Part shown: one piece after another, positions 24,898 through 33,586 of the stretch
Numbering within the stretch: position 1 is the stretch's first letter
Layout: every line of letters begins with the position of its first letter
Origin: Paenibacillus jilunlii
Lineage (GTDB): Bacteria > Bacillota > Bacilli > Paenibacillales > Paenibacillaceae
Assembly (NCBI RefSeq): GCF_900102965.1
Contig: NZ_FNGM01000026.1
Span: 18,000 to 81,999 of the forward strand
Direction of reading: 5' to 3'
Length of the DNA: 64,000 bases
The notes under the pieces: model-generated
Databases searched by the model: none
Told to the model about the DNA's origin: nothing
Seen by the model: only the letters and a program-made list of their open reading frames with translations
Program-made: the position numbers and the translations under genes

Positions 24898-24949
24898 TTT
24901 GTAGGAAACTATGATTACTTCTGCAGGTGGGGATAATATACTTTGGACG

Positions 24950-25265
24950 AATTTGAAACGAACAACGGCAGAAATCCCTTGTTGGGGCGCCGAAGACCGA
25001 ATTCTGAGGGGGAGCCGGTCTAAATATCCTATTTCCATCTAGACAATTACTTACCGGTTTCTTCGCAAGTGCTAGTTGGAAAAAAGGAACTTATTTTTCC
25101 GAAAATTAAGAAATCCTGAGGGTTAAGTGGAAAAAGTAAACCTAATAGAGCCACTTTTCTTGAACAATGGCGAAAAGAGCAGAATTAGTGTCCCTTTTTC
25201 CACTTCATCTGCCCGAGGATAAGGTACTCCGGAAAATTAGTTAACCTTTTTCCACTTAAAAAGTT
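24950..25265. repeat. Dispersed intergenic repeat element, copy 1
   Basis: This stretch starts with one worn copy of the AACGGCAGAAAT palindromic unit near 24965, then carries CTAGTTGGAAAAAAGGAAC (25072), AAGTGGAAAAAG (25135), and two inverted relatives CTTTTTCCACTT ending at 25205 and 25257. The same ordered set occurs at 32953-33135 and 63755-63897. The rest of the gap to 25461 holds no gene; it should contain the promoter of the next operon, and AGGAAACGCTTACG near 25349 is a weak cre-like sequence. Confidence 0.75.
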
Positions 25266-25461
25266 GCCGTAGGATTCCTCTTAAATTTACCGCATACGCG
25301 GCTTAAAAAAGTTCATTCTAACGAAAGTTTAGGAATGCTATTCTTGTAGCAAGGAAACGCTTACGAACGATGATGCGCACATCGAGCCCCGGTTTCCGGC
25401 CCATTAAACAAGACTAAGCCAATACACTTTCGAACCAGAACTTATAGGGGGTTACTCTCAT

Positions 25462-26817
25462 ATGCAAAAGAAAACAATGACTAAGCTGTCGGTGCTGCTC
25501 CTGGCGGCCACAACAGTCTTATCGGCTTGCGGAAGCAACAATAACAACAGCAAAGCTGGCAATACCGGCGGAAATACGGCTGCCTCACAATCACCGGATG
25601 CCGCTGCCACGGATGCCAAGAAAGAAGTGAGCTTCTCGATCGGGTATGCAGCCGGCGACCCTGCCACCAAAAAAGCCATCGCAGCTACCGTAGAAGCGTT
25701 CATGAAAGTAAGTCCCAATGTGAAGATCAAAGATATCAGCGAAACAACTTCATCGGCGTATCTGGATTGGCTGAAGACCAAGGACGCTGTAGGCGAATTT
25801 CCGGATCTGGTGGAGATGCGTGATACCGAGGTTTTTGCCGACGCCGGTAAAATTGTTGAACTGCCAAGCGATCTGCTGGAGCTTTTTAAGGACCCGCCTC
25901 AGGTTAAGGGCAAAGTGTGGAACGCACCCATGTCCGTAAATGTGCCGCAAGGCATTATTTACAGCAAAAAGGCTTATGCCGATGCCGGAATCACCGAGCT
26001 TCCCAAAACCTATGATGAATTCATTACCATCCAGGACAAGCTGAAGACAAGCGGGATTACACCAATCGTGGTCGGCGGCAAGGATATTTTCCATATGGGC
26101 TTCTGGGTGAACAAGTTCCTGATTGATGATGTCTATACCAAAGATCCGGACTGGAACTCCAAGCGCACTGCCAAAACCGTCAGCTTCACAGATCCCAATG
26201 TCGTTCAAGCCATGACGGATTTCAAGGACCTGTTCACCAATTATGTCGATAAAGGCTGGCTCAGCACAGGAGACAATCAGACAGCCTCCATTCTCGTATC
26301 CGGCAAAGCGGCCCAGCTGTTCTCTGGAACCTGGATGTTCTCACAGATTAAGGAGGCTGACCCGAATTTTGAATTTGGCTTCTATGCCGTTCCTGACCGT
26401 GAAGGTAAAGTCAATGTTATCGGTCTGCCGTCACCGGCCGGATGGTCGCTGTCCGCTGAGGCTGCTAAGGACGCCGGCAAAACACAGGCCATTAAAGATT
26501 TCATCCGTTTCTTCTTTGCACCTGAGCAGTATGCCGCTTACCTGGCCAGCATCAATGCCATTCCGTCCACAAAAGAAAAGGTGATCTATGAAACCGGCGA
26601 GCAAATGCAAGCAGCCCTGGACCTGATTGCCGATCCTAACGTAACCAAGTCGCTGGCGATTAACAACTGGTGGGGGGACAATCTGATTCCGCCGCAGTTC
26701 CGTAACTGGTATTACAAGCTGCTGCAGGATTTGGTTGTGAAAAACGGCGATGTAGCCGGCTACATGAAGCAGGCGGACACGGAATACGACGCCCAGGTCA
26801 AAGCCAACGCACAATAA
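25462..26817 (+). CDS. ABC sugar-binding lipoprotein, paralogue 2 (with permeases)
   Basis: A 451-residue solute-binding lipoprotein; Cys23 of LSAC is the lipidation site, followed by an Asn/Gly/Ala-rich linker to about residue 52. The mature domain (VSFSIGYAAGDPATKKAIAA onward) aligns end-to-end with the protein at 23495. Two permease genes follow after 84 bp, so this copy is the dedicated receptor of the importer. AGGGGG precedes the ATG by a few bases. The 84-bp gap before the permeases is GC-rich with small palindromes (CCTCCGGGAGG) that may tune relative expression. Cargo is unknown; a plant-derived oligosaccharide is likely from context. Confidence 0.92.
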   Translation: MQKKTMTKLSVLLLAATTVLSACGSNNNNSKAGNTGGNTAASQSPDAAATDAKKEVSFSIGYAAGDPATKKAIAATVEAFMKVSPNVKIKDISETTSSAYLDWLKTKDAVGEFPDLVEMRDTEVFADAGKIVELPSDLLELFKDPPQVKGKVWNAPMSVNVPQGIIYSKKAYADAGITELPKTYDEFITIQDKLKTSGITPIVVGGKDIFHMGFWVNKFLIDDVYTKDPDWNSKRTAKTVSFTDPNVVQAMTDFKDLFTNYVDKGWLSTGDNQTASILVSGKAAQLFSGTWMFSQIKEADPNFEFGFYAVPDREGKVNVIGLPSPAGWSLSAEAAKDAGKTQAIKDFIRFFFAPEQYAAYLASINAIPSTKEKVIYETGEQMQAALDLIADPNVTKSLAINNWWGDNLIPPQFRNWYYKLLQDLVVKNGDVAGYMKQADTEYDAQVKANAQ

Positions 26818-26901
26818 ACAGATCATGGTCCGGCGGGGAGCAGCTGCGCAGCAAAGGCGGCGGGCCCCTCTGGCGGAACACCTCCGGGAGGGAGAGCAAT
26901 C

Positions 26902-27834
26902 ATGGCTACAGCAGTAACAAGAATAGACAAGCCGCTAACGGCAGCCATACCAAAGAAAAAGAAGAAGTGGCAGTCCTATGCACTGTTGTTTATACTACCA
27001 TCATTTTTAATATATACCCTGTTTGTTATCGTTCCTACGGCAGGAAGCATCTATTTGAGCTTTACTTCATGGGACGGCATCAGTGAGGATGTCCGGTATA
27101 TCGGCTTCGCCAATTTTGTGGAGATCTGGCAAAGTCCCCGGGTTCATAACGCGTTGAAGAACACACTGGTCATGACGGTCAGCCTGGTGCTGCTGGAAAA
27201 TATTGCGGCCATAATGCTGGCTGTGCTGGTGGATAAGGTCCGCTGGTTCCGCAATTTGTTCAGAAGTATTTTTTATTTCCCCACACTCCTCAGCGGTATT
27301 GTTATGGGGTTTGTCTGGGCCATGATTCTGAACTACAATTTCGGTGTGTTTAATCAGATTCTGGATGCCATCGGACTGGGAAGCTGGGTGGTCGACTGGC
27401 TCGGCAATCCGAAGTATGCGATGATTTCGATTATTTTGTCTACGGTCTGGAAGGGCGCGGGCTATTACATGATCATCTATCTGGCAGGGCTGCAGGGCAT
27501 TCCCGCCGAGCTGAATGAAGCGGCAAGCATTGACGGAGCCAGCGGATTTCAGCAGTTCCGCCATATAACCTTCCCGCTGCTCGCCGGTTCGATGACAGTA
27601 TGTCTGGTCCTCTCGATGATCAGCGCACTGAAGATTTTTGACCAGATCGCGGTGATGACCGATGGAGGTCCGGGCTTCGAGACGGAGACATTAACCTATA
27701 TTATTTATAAGGTAGGCTTTGGTGAACTTAGGCAGGGCTTTGGTACGGCACTTGCCATGGTGCTGTTCCTGATCATCATGCTTATCACGGTCATCCAAGT
27801 GAAATTCCTCCGGAAACGGGAGGTGCAGATGTAA
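26902..27834 (+). CDS. ABC sugar permease, MalF-like
   Basis: A 310-residue membrane permease. A lysine-rich N-terminal tail (KKKKKW near residue 15) precedes the first helix (ALLFILPSFLIYTLFVIVPTA). The EAA loop reads ELNEAASIDGASGFQQFRHI, and later segments (ISALKIFDQIAVMTDGGPG, TETLTYIIYKVGF) match CUT1-family MalF-like subunits. A GGGAGGGAGAG site lies ahead of the ATG. It is followed after only 1 bp by the MalG-like partner, so the two are translationally linked. Confidence 0.93.
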   Translation: MATAVTRIDKPLTAAIPKKKKKWQSYALLFILPSFLIYTLFVIVPTAGSIYLSFTSWDGISEDVRYIGFANFVEIWQSPRVHNALKNTLVMTVSLVLLENIAAIMLAVLVDKVRWFRNLFRSIFYFPTLLSGIVMGFVWAMILNYNFGVFNQILDAIGLGSWVVDWLGNPKYAMISIILSTVWKGAGYYMIIYLAGLQGIPAELNEAASIDGASGFQQFRHITFPLLAGSMTVCLVLSMISALKIFDQIAVMTDGGPGFETETLTYIIYKVGFGELRQGFGTALAMVLFLIIMLITVIQVKFLRKREVQM

Positions 27835-27835
27835 T

Positions 27836-28672
27836 ATGACGCTACAAGCCAAAAAAAGATGGGGAGAAATTGCCCTGCTTGCCATAACGGTTCTGCTGGC
27901 GATTATTTTCTTTTTCCCGATTTTCTTCAACCTGATGTCGGCCTTTAAAAGCAATGCGGAAATCATGAAGGATGCAATTGCCTTTCCGAAAGGATTGTAT
28001 CTGGACAGCTTCAAGTACCTGCTGACGGAAACGGATTTCCCCAGAGCCATTGTGAACAGCCTGATTCTGACGCTCGTTTCGATCGTGGCCCAGGTGCTGA
28101 TTATTCCAATGGCGGGTTATGCGATTGAACGCAGGGATACCCGGTGGACGAAGATGGTGTTCCTGTATTTCCTGGCAGGGATGATGATTCCTTTTCAGGC
28201 GTATATGATTCCGTTATTCAAAGAACTCCGGATGTTCGGTTTGTACGGAAGCCTGGCCGGTCCGATCCTGGTCTATGTCGCCGGTGCGGTCGGCTTCGGC
28301 TGTCTGCTCTATACGAGCTTTGTCAAAGGAATTCCGAAGGAGATCGAGGAGGCGGCGGAGATTGACGGCTGCAGCCGGTACGGGATCTTCTGGAAAATCG
28401 TCTTTCCGCTGCTGGGACCGGTTACGGCAAGTATGGTCGTGCTGAACGGCCTCGGGATCTGGAATGACTTCCTGATGCCGATGCTGGTGCTGCCTTCCGG
28501 CGAGCCGAAGACCATGGTCGTGGAAATCTACCGGTATATCGGAGAATTTTCCTCCCGCTGGGATATGATCTTTGCCGGAACTGCAATGTCAGTGGTACCT
28601 GTCCTGATCGTGTTCATAGCTCTGCAAAAGTATTTTGTCAAAGGGATAGCTTCGGGAGCTACCAAGGGGTAA
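27836..28672 (+). CDS. ABC sugar permease, MalG-like
   Basis: A 278-residue membrane protein completing the importer. Helices include IALLAITVLLAIIFFFPIFF-type N-terminal sequence and FLYFLAGMMIPFQAYMIPL; the ATPase-docking loop is EIEEAAEIDGCSRYGIFWKI. The C-terminal FVKGIASGATKG is typical of MalG-like subunits (YurM/MsmG/LacG type). No ATP-binding subunit is encoded nearby, which fits use of a shared ATPase. The operon ends at the hairpin 28688-28733. Confidence 0.93.
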   Translation: MTLQAKKRWGEIALLAITVLLAIIFFFPIFFNLMSAFKSNAEIMKDAIAFPKGLYLDSFKYLLTETDFPRAIVNSLILTLVSIVAQVLIIPMAGYAIERRDTRWTKMVFLYFLAGMMIPFQAYMIPLFKELRMFGLYGSLAGPILVYVAGAVGFGCLLYTSFVKGIPKEIEEAAEIDGCSRYGIFWKIVFPLLGPVTASMVVLNGLGIWNDFLMPMLVLPSGEPKTMVVEIYRYIGEFSSRWDMIFAGTAMSVVPVLIVFIALQKYFVKGIASGATKG

Positions 28673-28687
28673 GCTATCATACAATCA

Positions 28688-28740
28688 AAGGGTCAGGCAA
28701 GCCATTGTTAAAACAGTGGCTTGCCTGACCCTTATTTGCG
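28688..28740. terminator. Strong terminator between the importer operon and the AraC gene
   Basis: A 20-bp stem with one mismatch starts AAGGGTCAGGCAAGCC and closes over a 6-nt loop, followed by ATTTG. It stands between two convergent genes and can serve both. Confidence 0.75.
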
Positions 28741-28833
28741 TGCTGCGGCGTAGTATCGTGCTCATATAAGCAGCCGGATTCAGCTCTCCGCTTGTCCATG
28801 ACAACCGCCGTGGTGCCGTCCACATCTTGTGAA

Positions 28834-29751
28834 CTATTTGGACTCTGCTGTCAACTGGCGGTAAGCCATGGGCGGCAGGCCGGTCCAGCGCTTGAACTGC
28901 TTGCTGAAATGGGAGACATCGCGGTAGCCGAGCCGGTGGGCAATGGCCTCGACGGACAGGCTGTTGTCCAGCAGCATCAGCTTCGCGTGGCGGATAATCA
29001 GCCCGGACAGGTATTGTCTGGGCGACATTCCGTAGATGTGCCGGAATGCCCGGTTGCAGTGGTTCGGGCTGTAGCCCAGCCGTGCGGCAATGTCCTCAAT
29101 GCCGCCGCCTCTGCTGCCGGTTGCTGCAGCTGTAAAGACCGATTCCTGCAGCAATCCTTCCACTGCATTTGCGAGAGCAACGGTATTCTCTGTAATCCCC
29201 GGCTGCGCGCTGCGCGTGGCCACAGGGGTCTCGGACAGCACCCATGCGCTAAGTGCAGCGAACAGCTGCAGGGAGGCATTCAGCCTTACCAGCCGGTTCC
29301 GCTGAGCATCTTCAGCCTCCGTGAGAATCGCCGTGCGGATCATCACATCCAGCGCTGAGCGGATCGCCAGCAGTACCGACGATTCGCCGCTGAGACTGAC
29401 GGCATCCATCGTCAGGAGCGCGCGCCGCAGCGACAGATCATCGATATCAAAATGCAGGCAATAATAGGTCATGTCCCCCGCAGAATCAGCTCCAAAACTG
29501 GCATGTCTGACTCCGGGTCGGATGAACAGGATGTCCCCGCATTCCTGCACATAGGATTGCCCGCCTACAGTCATGTGCTGCCTTCCCTGCAGTACGAGGT
29601 TGATTTCGAACATCGGATGGGTATGCTCGGGGTATTGCCACTGCGCGTTGACTTTGCGCCAATGGGCTGCGTAGATGTGGAAAGCCGCTTGCAGATCCGG
29701 GGACATGCGGCCGTCCAAAGAATGTTCAATACCGGGAAAATTCACGTTCAT
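28834..29751 (-). CDS. AraC-family transcriptional regulator (beside GH52 xylosidase)
   Basis: A 305-residue AraC/XylS regulator. The N-terminal cupin arm holds QWQYPEHTHPMFEINLVLQG and DILFIRPGVRHASFG; the C-terminal 100 residues contain IAARLGYSPNHCNRAFRHIYGMSP and AIAHRLGYRDVSHFSKQFKRWTG, the two helix-turn-helix units. The start ATG at 29751 follows GAGGATA. It is divergent from the GH52 beta-xylosidase gene (175-bp gap) and so probably activates it in response to a xylo-oligosaccharide. A TATAAT -10 box for this gene is visible on the minus strand near 29790. Confidence 0.9.
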   Translation of the reverse strand: MNVNFPGIEHSLDGRMSPDLQAAFHIYAAHWRKVNAQWQYPEHTHPMFEINLVLQGRQHMTVGGQSYVQECGDILFIRPGVRHASFGADSAGDMTYYCLHFDIDDLSLRRALLTMDAVSLSGESSVLLAIRSALDVMIRTAILTEAEDAQRNRLVRLNASLQLFAALSAWVLSETPVATRSAQPGITENTVALANAVEGLLQESVFTAAATGSRGGGIEDIAARLGYSPNHCNRAFRHIYGMSPRQYLSGLIIRHAKLMLLDNSLSVEAIAHRLGYRDVSHFSKQFKRWTGLPPMAYRQLTAESK

Positions 29752-29925
29752 GGGTATCCTCTTTTTCACTGGAATATATGGATTGATTATAGCATAGCCG
29801 GATTCATTCGTTCGATTTGCCCAAATAATAGGCGGCTTTGAACCTGTCACGGGAGCAGGGGGATAGCTAACATAGAGATAGAGTCCGGTAATACCGGAGA
29901 ATAGCTGGAGGGAGTGCTTTAAGTT

Positions 29926-32049
29926 ATGCCGAAGAATCAATTTTTCAATGCCCATCATTCACCGATTGGAGCGTTTGCGAGTTTTACCCTGGGCTTCAAA
30001 GGAGCCGCAGGCGGCTTCGATCTGGAAGGCGGCAAGCCGCCCAGACACAACATATTTATCGGCCTTGCCCGGGAGGACGGCAATGGCTATGATACTCTGC
30101 CTTTTCATGAGCAGGGCGGGGATGATGAAAGCAAGCGCTACGATATTGAAAACCCCGATCCCAATCCCGACAAGCCAAGAATTCTCCATCCATTCGCGGA
30201 TGAAGAGATTACCCGTGATTTCAGCCTCAGCATAGACAGCTGGTCGGCGGGGGATTTAACCTTCCGCATTTATTCACCGGTAAGGGCCGTTCCCGATCCG
30301 GAAACTTCCTCAGCGGAGGAATTGAAGCAGATCCTGCTCCCGGCACTACTGGTGGAGCTGGAAGTGGATAATAGCGCAAGCCCATCGGCCAGACGCGCCT
30401 TTTTCGGCTTCCAGGGCAATGATCCCTACAGCGCGATGAGACGGCTGGATGATATGCAGTCCGGGCTAACCGGAGTAGGCCAGGGCAGATTTCTGGCCAT
30501 CGCCGCAGAGCAGGGGACCGGCGTGAAATCGGCACTGCATTTCACAATGGAAGACATCCTGCTGGCTGAGCTGGAGGAGAACTGGACCTTTGGTCTGGGC
30601 CAGGTAGGCGCGCAAGTGATGGAGGTGCCGCCGGGTGTGAAGCAATGCTACCGTTTCGCTGTCTGCTTCCACCGTTCCGGCTTTGTAACCACCGGGATGG
30701 ATGCATCCTACTACTATAACCGTTATTTCAGCAATGTGGAGTCTGTTGCGGAGTATGCTTTGGCACACTTTGAGGAGATTAAGCAGCAGGCCGTACAAGC
30801 CAATGCCATGCTGGAGGGTTCAGGGCTCAGCGAAGACCAGACCTTCATGCTTGCCCATGCGATCCGCAGCTATTACGGTTCTACCCAATTGCTGGATTAC
30901 AATCATAAACCGTTCTGGACTGTGAACGAAGGCGAATACCGCATGATGAATACCTTCGACCTTACGGTCGATCAGCTGTTCTATGAGCTGCGGATGAATC
31001 CATGGACCGTGCGCAATGAGCTGGATATGTTCGTGGAGCGGTACAGCTATACAGATACCGTCCGCTTCCCTGGCGACAAGACGGAATATCCCGGCGGCAT
31101 CAGCTTTACTCATGATATGGGAGTGGCTAATGCAGTGTCGCGTTCCGGCTACTCGGCATATGAGATGTACGGCATTGACGGCTGCTTTTCACATATGACC
31201 CATGAACAGCTTGTTAACTGGGTGCTTAGCAGCGCGGTGTATCTGGAGCATACGGGGGACCGTTCCTGGATGGAACGGAATCTGGGCGTGCTAGAAGACT
31301 GCCTCACCAGCATGGTCAACCGCGACCATCCTGAACCCGGACAGCGCAACGGGGTCATGGGTCTGGACAGCTCGCGCACAATGGGCGGGGCGGAGATCAC
31401 AACCTACGACAGTTTGGATGTATCGCTGGGACAGGCCCGGAACAACATTTACCTCGCGGGAAAATGCTGGGCGGCTTACCTTGCGATGGAAAAGATCTTC
31501 CGCGAGGCAGGAAAGCCGGAGCTGTCCGGTACCGCCGGGGATCAGGCTGAACGCTGCGCCGCAACGATTGTGGCAAGTGTTACGGAGGACGGCTACATTC
31601 CGGCAGTGATCGGCGAAGGCAATAACTCGAAGATCATTCCGGCCATCGAAGGCCTGGTATTCCCATACTTTACCGGCTGCAGAGAAGCACTGGAGCGGGA
31701 TGGACGTTTCGCAGAATACATTGCTGCACTGGAACGGCACCTGCAGGCGGTGCTCGTCAAGGGAGTCTGCCTGTTCGAAGACGGCGGCTGGAAAATCTCC
31801 TCGACCAGCAACAACAGCTGGTTGAGCAAAGTCTACCTCAGCCAGTTCATCGCCCGCCAGATTCTGGGCCTGAAGTGGACAGAGAGCGGTAGTGAAGCGG
31901 ACCGGGCGCATGTGGAGTGGCTTACGCATCCGGAGCTGTCAGTCTGGAGCTGGAGCGACCAGATCATCTCCGGTGAAATCACGGGCAGCAAATATTATCC
32001 GCGCGGGGTCACAGCCATTTTGTGGCTGGATGAGCATAATTATAGTTGA
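29926..32049 (+). CDS. GH52 beta-xylosidase
   Basis: A 707-residue GH52 enzyme that removes xylose from the non-reducing end of xylo-oligosaccharides in the cytoplasm. The sequence opens with FFNAHHSPIGAFASFTLGF, a GH52 signature. Glu335 in VNEGEYRMMNTFDL and Asp495 in TTYDSLDVS occupy exactly the positions reported as nucleophile (E335) and acid/base (D495) for Geobacillus stearothermophilus XynB2, so length and register match the characterised enzyme. No signal peptide is present. Its last codons (LDEHNYS, stop) are the first unit of a 35-bp tandem repeat that continues for about 220 bp after the gene. Confidence 0.95.
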   Translation: MPKNQFFNAHHSPIGAFASFTLGFKGAAGGFDLEGGKPPRHNIFIGLAREDGNGYDTLPFHEQGGDDESKRYDIENPDPNPDKPRILHPFADEEITRDFSLSIDSWSAGDLTFRIYSPVRAVPDPETSSAEELKQILLPALLVELEVDNSASPSARRAFFGFQGNDPYSAMRRLDDMQSGLTGVGQGRFLAIAAEQGTGVKSALHFTMEDILLAELEENWTFGLGQVGAQVMEVPPGVKQCYRFAVCFHRSGFVTTGMDASYYYNRYFSNVESVAEYALAHFEEIKQQAVQANAMLEGSGLSEDQTFMLAHAIRSYYGSTQLLDYNHKPFWTVNEGEYRMMNTFDLTVDQLFYELRMNPWTVRNELDMFVERYSYTDTVRFPGDKTEYPGGISFTHDMGVANAVSRSGYSAYEMYGIDGCFSHMTHEQLVNWVLSSAVYLEHTGDRSWMERNLGVLEDCLTSMVNRDHPEPGQRNGVMGLDSSRTMGGAEITTYDSLDVSLGQARNNIYLAGKCWAAYLAMEKIFREAGKPELSGTAGDQAERCAATIVASVTEDGYIPAVIGEGNNSKIIPAIEGLVFPYFTGCREALERDGRFAEYIAALERHLQAVLVKGVCLFEDGGWKISSTSNNSWLSKVYLSQFIARQILGLKWTESGSEADRAHVEWLTHPELSVWSWSDQIISGEITGSKYYPRGVTAILWLDEHNYS

Positions 32050-32265
32050 ATTTGTGGGACGGGATGAGCGATAACTATAGTTGAATTCGTAGGACTGGAT
32101 GAGCGATAACTAAAGTTAAATTCGTAGGACTGGATGAGCGATAACTACAGTTGAATTGGTAGGACTGGATGAGCGATAACTACAGTTGAATTGGTAGGAC
32201 TGGATGAGTGATAACTATAGTTGAATTCGTAGGACTGGATGAGCGATAACTACAGTTGAAATCGA
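32025..32265. repeat. 35-bp tandem repeat growing out of the GH52 3' end
   Basis: TTGAATT-type motifs recur at 32046, 32081, 32116, 32151, 32186, 32221 and 32256, a steady 35-bp step, separated by GGACTGGATGAGCGATAACT. The first unit includes the last codons and stop of the GH52 gene, so the array looks like an expansion of the gene's own tail. Confidence 0.88.
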
Positions 32266-32495
32266 AGGCATTGTTTTGATTAGATGACACATACATTTAT
32301 CTGAAAGGGGAGCAGCAGGAAAGTAGGGTGAATTTAGTTTCACTATGCCACTTGGGCGTACTTCCCGGTGCAAGCAGGTAACCTAACCCCAACAATTAAA
32401 GCGGCAGCGCTATCCTGTGAAGGATGGTGCGGCCGTTTTGTTCAAATATAATTTATATGCTTCGCGCTATAAACTATCCTTCTATTTCTCGCTGA

Positions 32496-32536
32496 AACGG
32501 GTACCGTCCTTATAAGGACGGCGTAGCCGTTTCCAC
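32496..32536. other. Terminator-like hairpin in the long spacer
   Basis: AAACGG...CCGTCCT, TATA, AGGACGG...CCGTTT form a stem with internal bulges. Similar hairpins built on CGGC/GCCG occur near 32401 and 33190 in the same 1.5-kb gene-free stretch; none follows a gene directly. Confidence 0.4.
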
Positions 32537-32639
32537 TTGTTGTTTGGGAAATTATGTGTTTTTCTGTTCTGGGTATGGTTGTGAGGGGATAAGGTTTTTT
32601 TAGTTTGGTTCGTCTGAAGGACGAATTTGGACCGGAATG

Positions 32640-32910
32640 CCGGGTTGCCGGAAAATAACGGCAGAAATACCGTTGTTGTAGCGCCGAAGTCTGGTTTGCC
32701 TGGAAACAACGGCAGAAATACCGTTGTTGGAGCGCCGAAGGCTGGTTTTTCGGGAAACAACGGCAGAAATACCGTTGTTGGAGCGCCGAAGGCTGGTTTG
32801 CCTGGAAATAACGGCAGAAATACCGTTGTTAGAGCGCCCCGGGCTGGTTTGTCTGGAAGACAACGGTAGAAATACCGTTATTAGAGCGCCGAAGGCTGGT
32901 TTGCCCTTTT
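32640..32910. repeat. 51-bp tandem repeat array, AACGGCAGAAATACCGTT family
   Basis: Five copies of ACGG(C/T)AGAAATACCGTT start at 32658, 32709, 32760, 32811 and 32863 (steps 51, 51, 51, 52). Units are joined by GAGCGCCGAAGGCTGGTTTG. Both the period and the AGAAATACC core match the array at 6980-7345, although the flanking arms differ. Confidence 0.88.
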
Positions 32911-32952
32911 CTTGGAAGCTATAAAGTTGAGGGAGCGACGGGTCTAGATCTT

Positions 32953-33008
32953 CTTTTTCCAACTAGCGCTTGCTCAACGGCTGCTTCGCAAGCGCTAGTT
33001 GGAAAAAG
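32953..33008. repeat. Perfect 21-bp inverted repeat
   Basis: The 21 bases at 32953-32973 (core CCAACTAGCGCTTGC) are exactly complementary to 32988-33008, with a 14-nt loop. The right arm is the start of the dispersed element that also occurs, without the left arm, at 25071 and 63755. Confidence 0.8.
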
Positions 33009-33135
33009 GGAACTTATTTTTCCGGAAATTCAAAAATAATGAGATTCAAATGGAAAAAGTGAACTTAATTAGGTTATATTCCTTGTCTAATGGCGAAATG
33101 AGCTGAATTAGTGTCCCTTTTTCCACTTGGAGTTG
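32988..33135. repeat. Dispersed intergenic repeat element, copy 2
   Basis: GCTAGTTGGAAAAAGGGAAC (32993-33012) is followed 51 bp later by ATGGAAAAAGTGAAC and then by the inverted form GTGTCCCTTTTTCCACTT ending near 33128. Order, spacing and intervening text (GGCGAAATGAGCTGAATTAG) match the copies at 24950 and 63755. It lies just after the 51-bp array at 32640. Confidence 0.8.
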
Positions 33136-33265
33136 CCGTAGGAGTCATCTTAATTCGTTCACCAGGAAACGCTAGACTGAAATCCAAGACGGCTGCACTG
33201 TCCCGTGGGGGACGGCGCAACCGTTCTGTTCCTGTTGGTTGTAATATATATCTATACATTCATAA

Positions 33266-33520
33266 ATCTGAAACCTGAAGTCTGAAGCTAAAGTCTACAA
33301 TCTACAATCTACAATCTACAATCTACAATTAAAAAGCAAAAAGCAAAAAGCAAAAAGCAAAAAGCAAAAAGCAAAAAGCAAAAAGCAAAAAGCAAAAAAC
33401 AAAAAGCAAAAAACAAAAATCAAAAAGCAAAAAACAAAAATCAAAAATCAAAAAACAAAAATCTACACTCTACACTCTACAGTCTACAGTCTACAGTCTA
33501 ACAAGTCTAAAATCTAAAGT
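33266..33520. repeat. 7-bp microsatellite with drifting unit
   Basis: About 250 bp are built from 7-base units that change along the tract: CTGAAGT-like, then CTACAAT (x5), then AGCAAAA (about 20, some as AACAAAA or ATCAAAA), then CTACACT and CTACAGT. The tract is extremely purine/A-rich in the middle and ends just before the PadR promoter. Confidence 0.9.
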
Positions 33521-33538
33521 CATTGTCGACTTCCTGGA

Positions 33539-33566
33539 TATCATATGATACAGTTAACATATGATA
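33539..33566. promoter_or_regulatory. Candidate PadR operator
   Basis: The perfect palindrome TATCATATGATA (33539-33550) is followed by a second half-matching copy ACATATGATA (33557-33566), with the CATATG cores 16 bp apart. PadR-type repressors usually bind such dyads near their own promoters. The in-frame ATG at 33545 lies inside the palindrome and is unlikely to be the start. Confidence 0.5.
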
Positions 33567-33586
33567 CTGAAGTGGAGGTGGGTCTT

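Noticed and set aside
32640..32910. CRISPR array or small coding repeat protein
   Set aside because: Linkers are as conserved as the palindromes, and the 80-codon frame has no start site.
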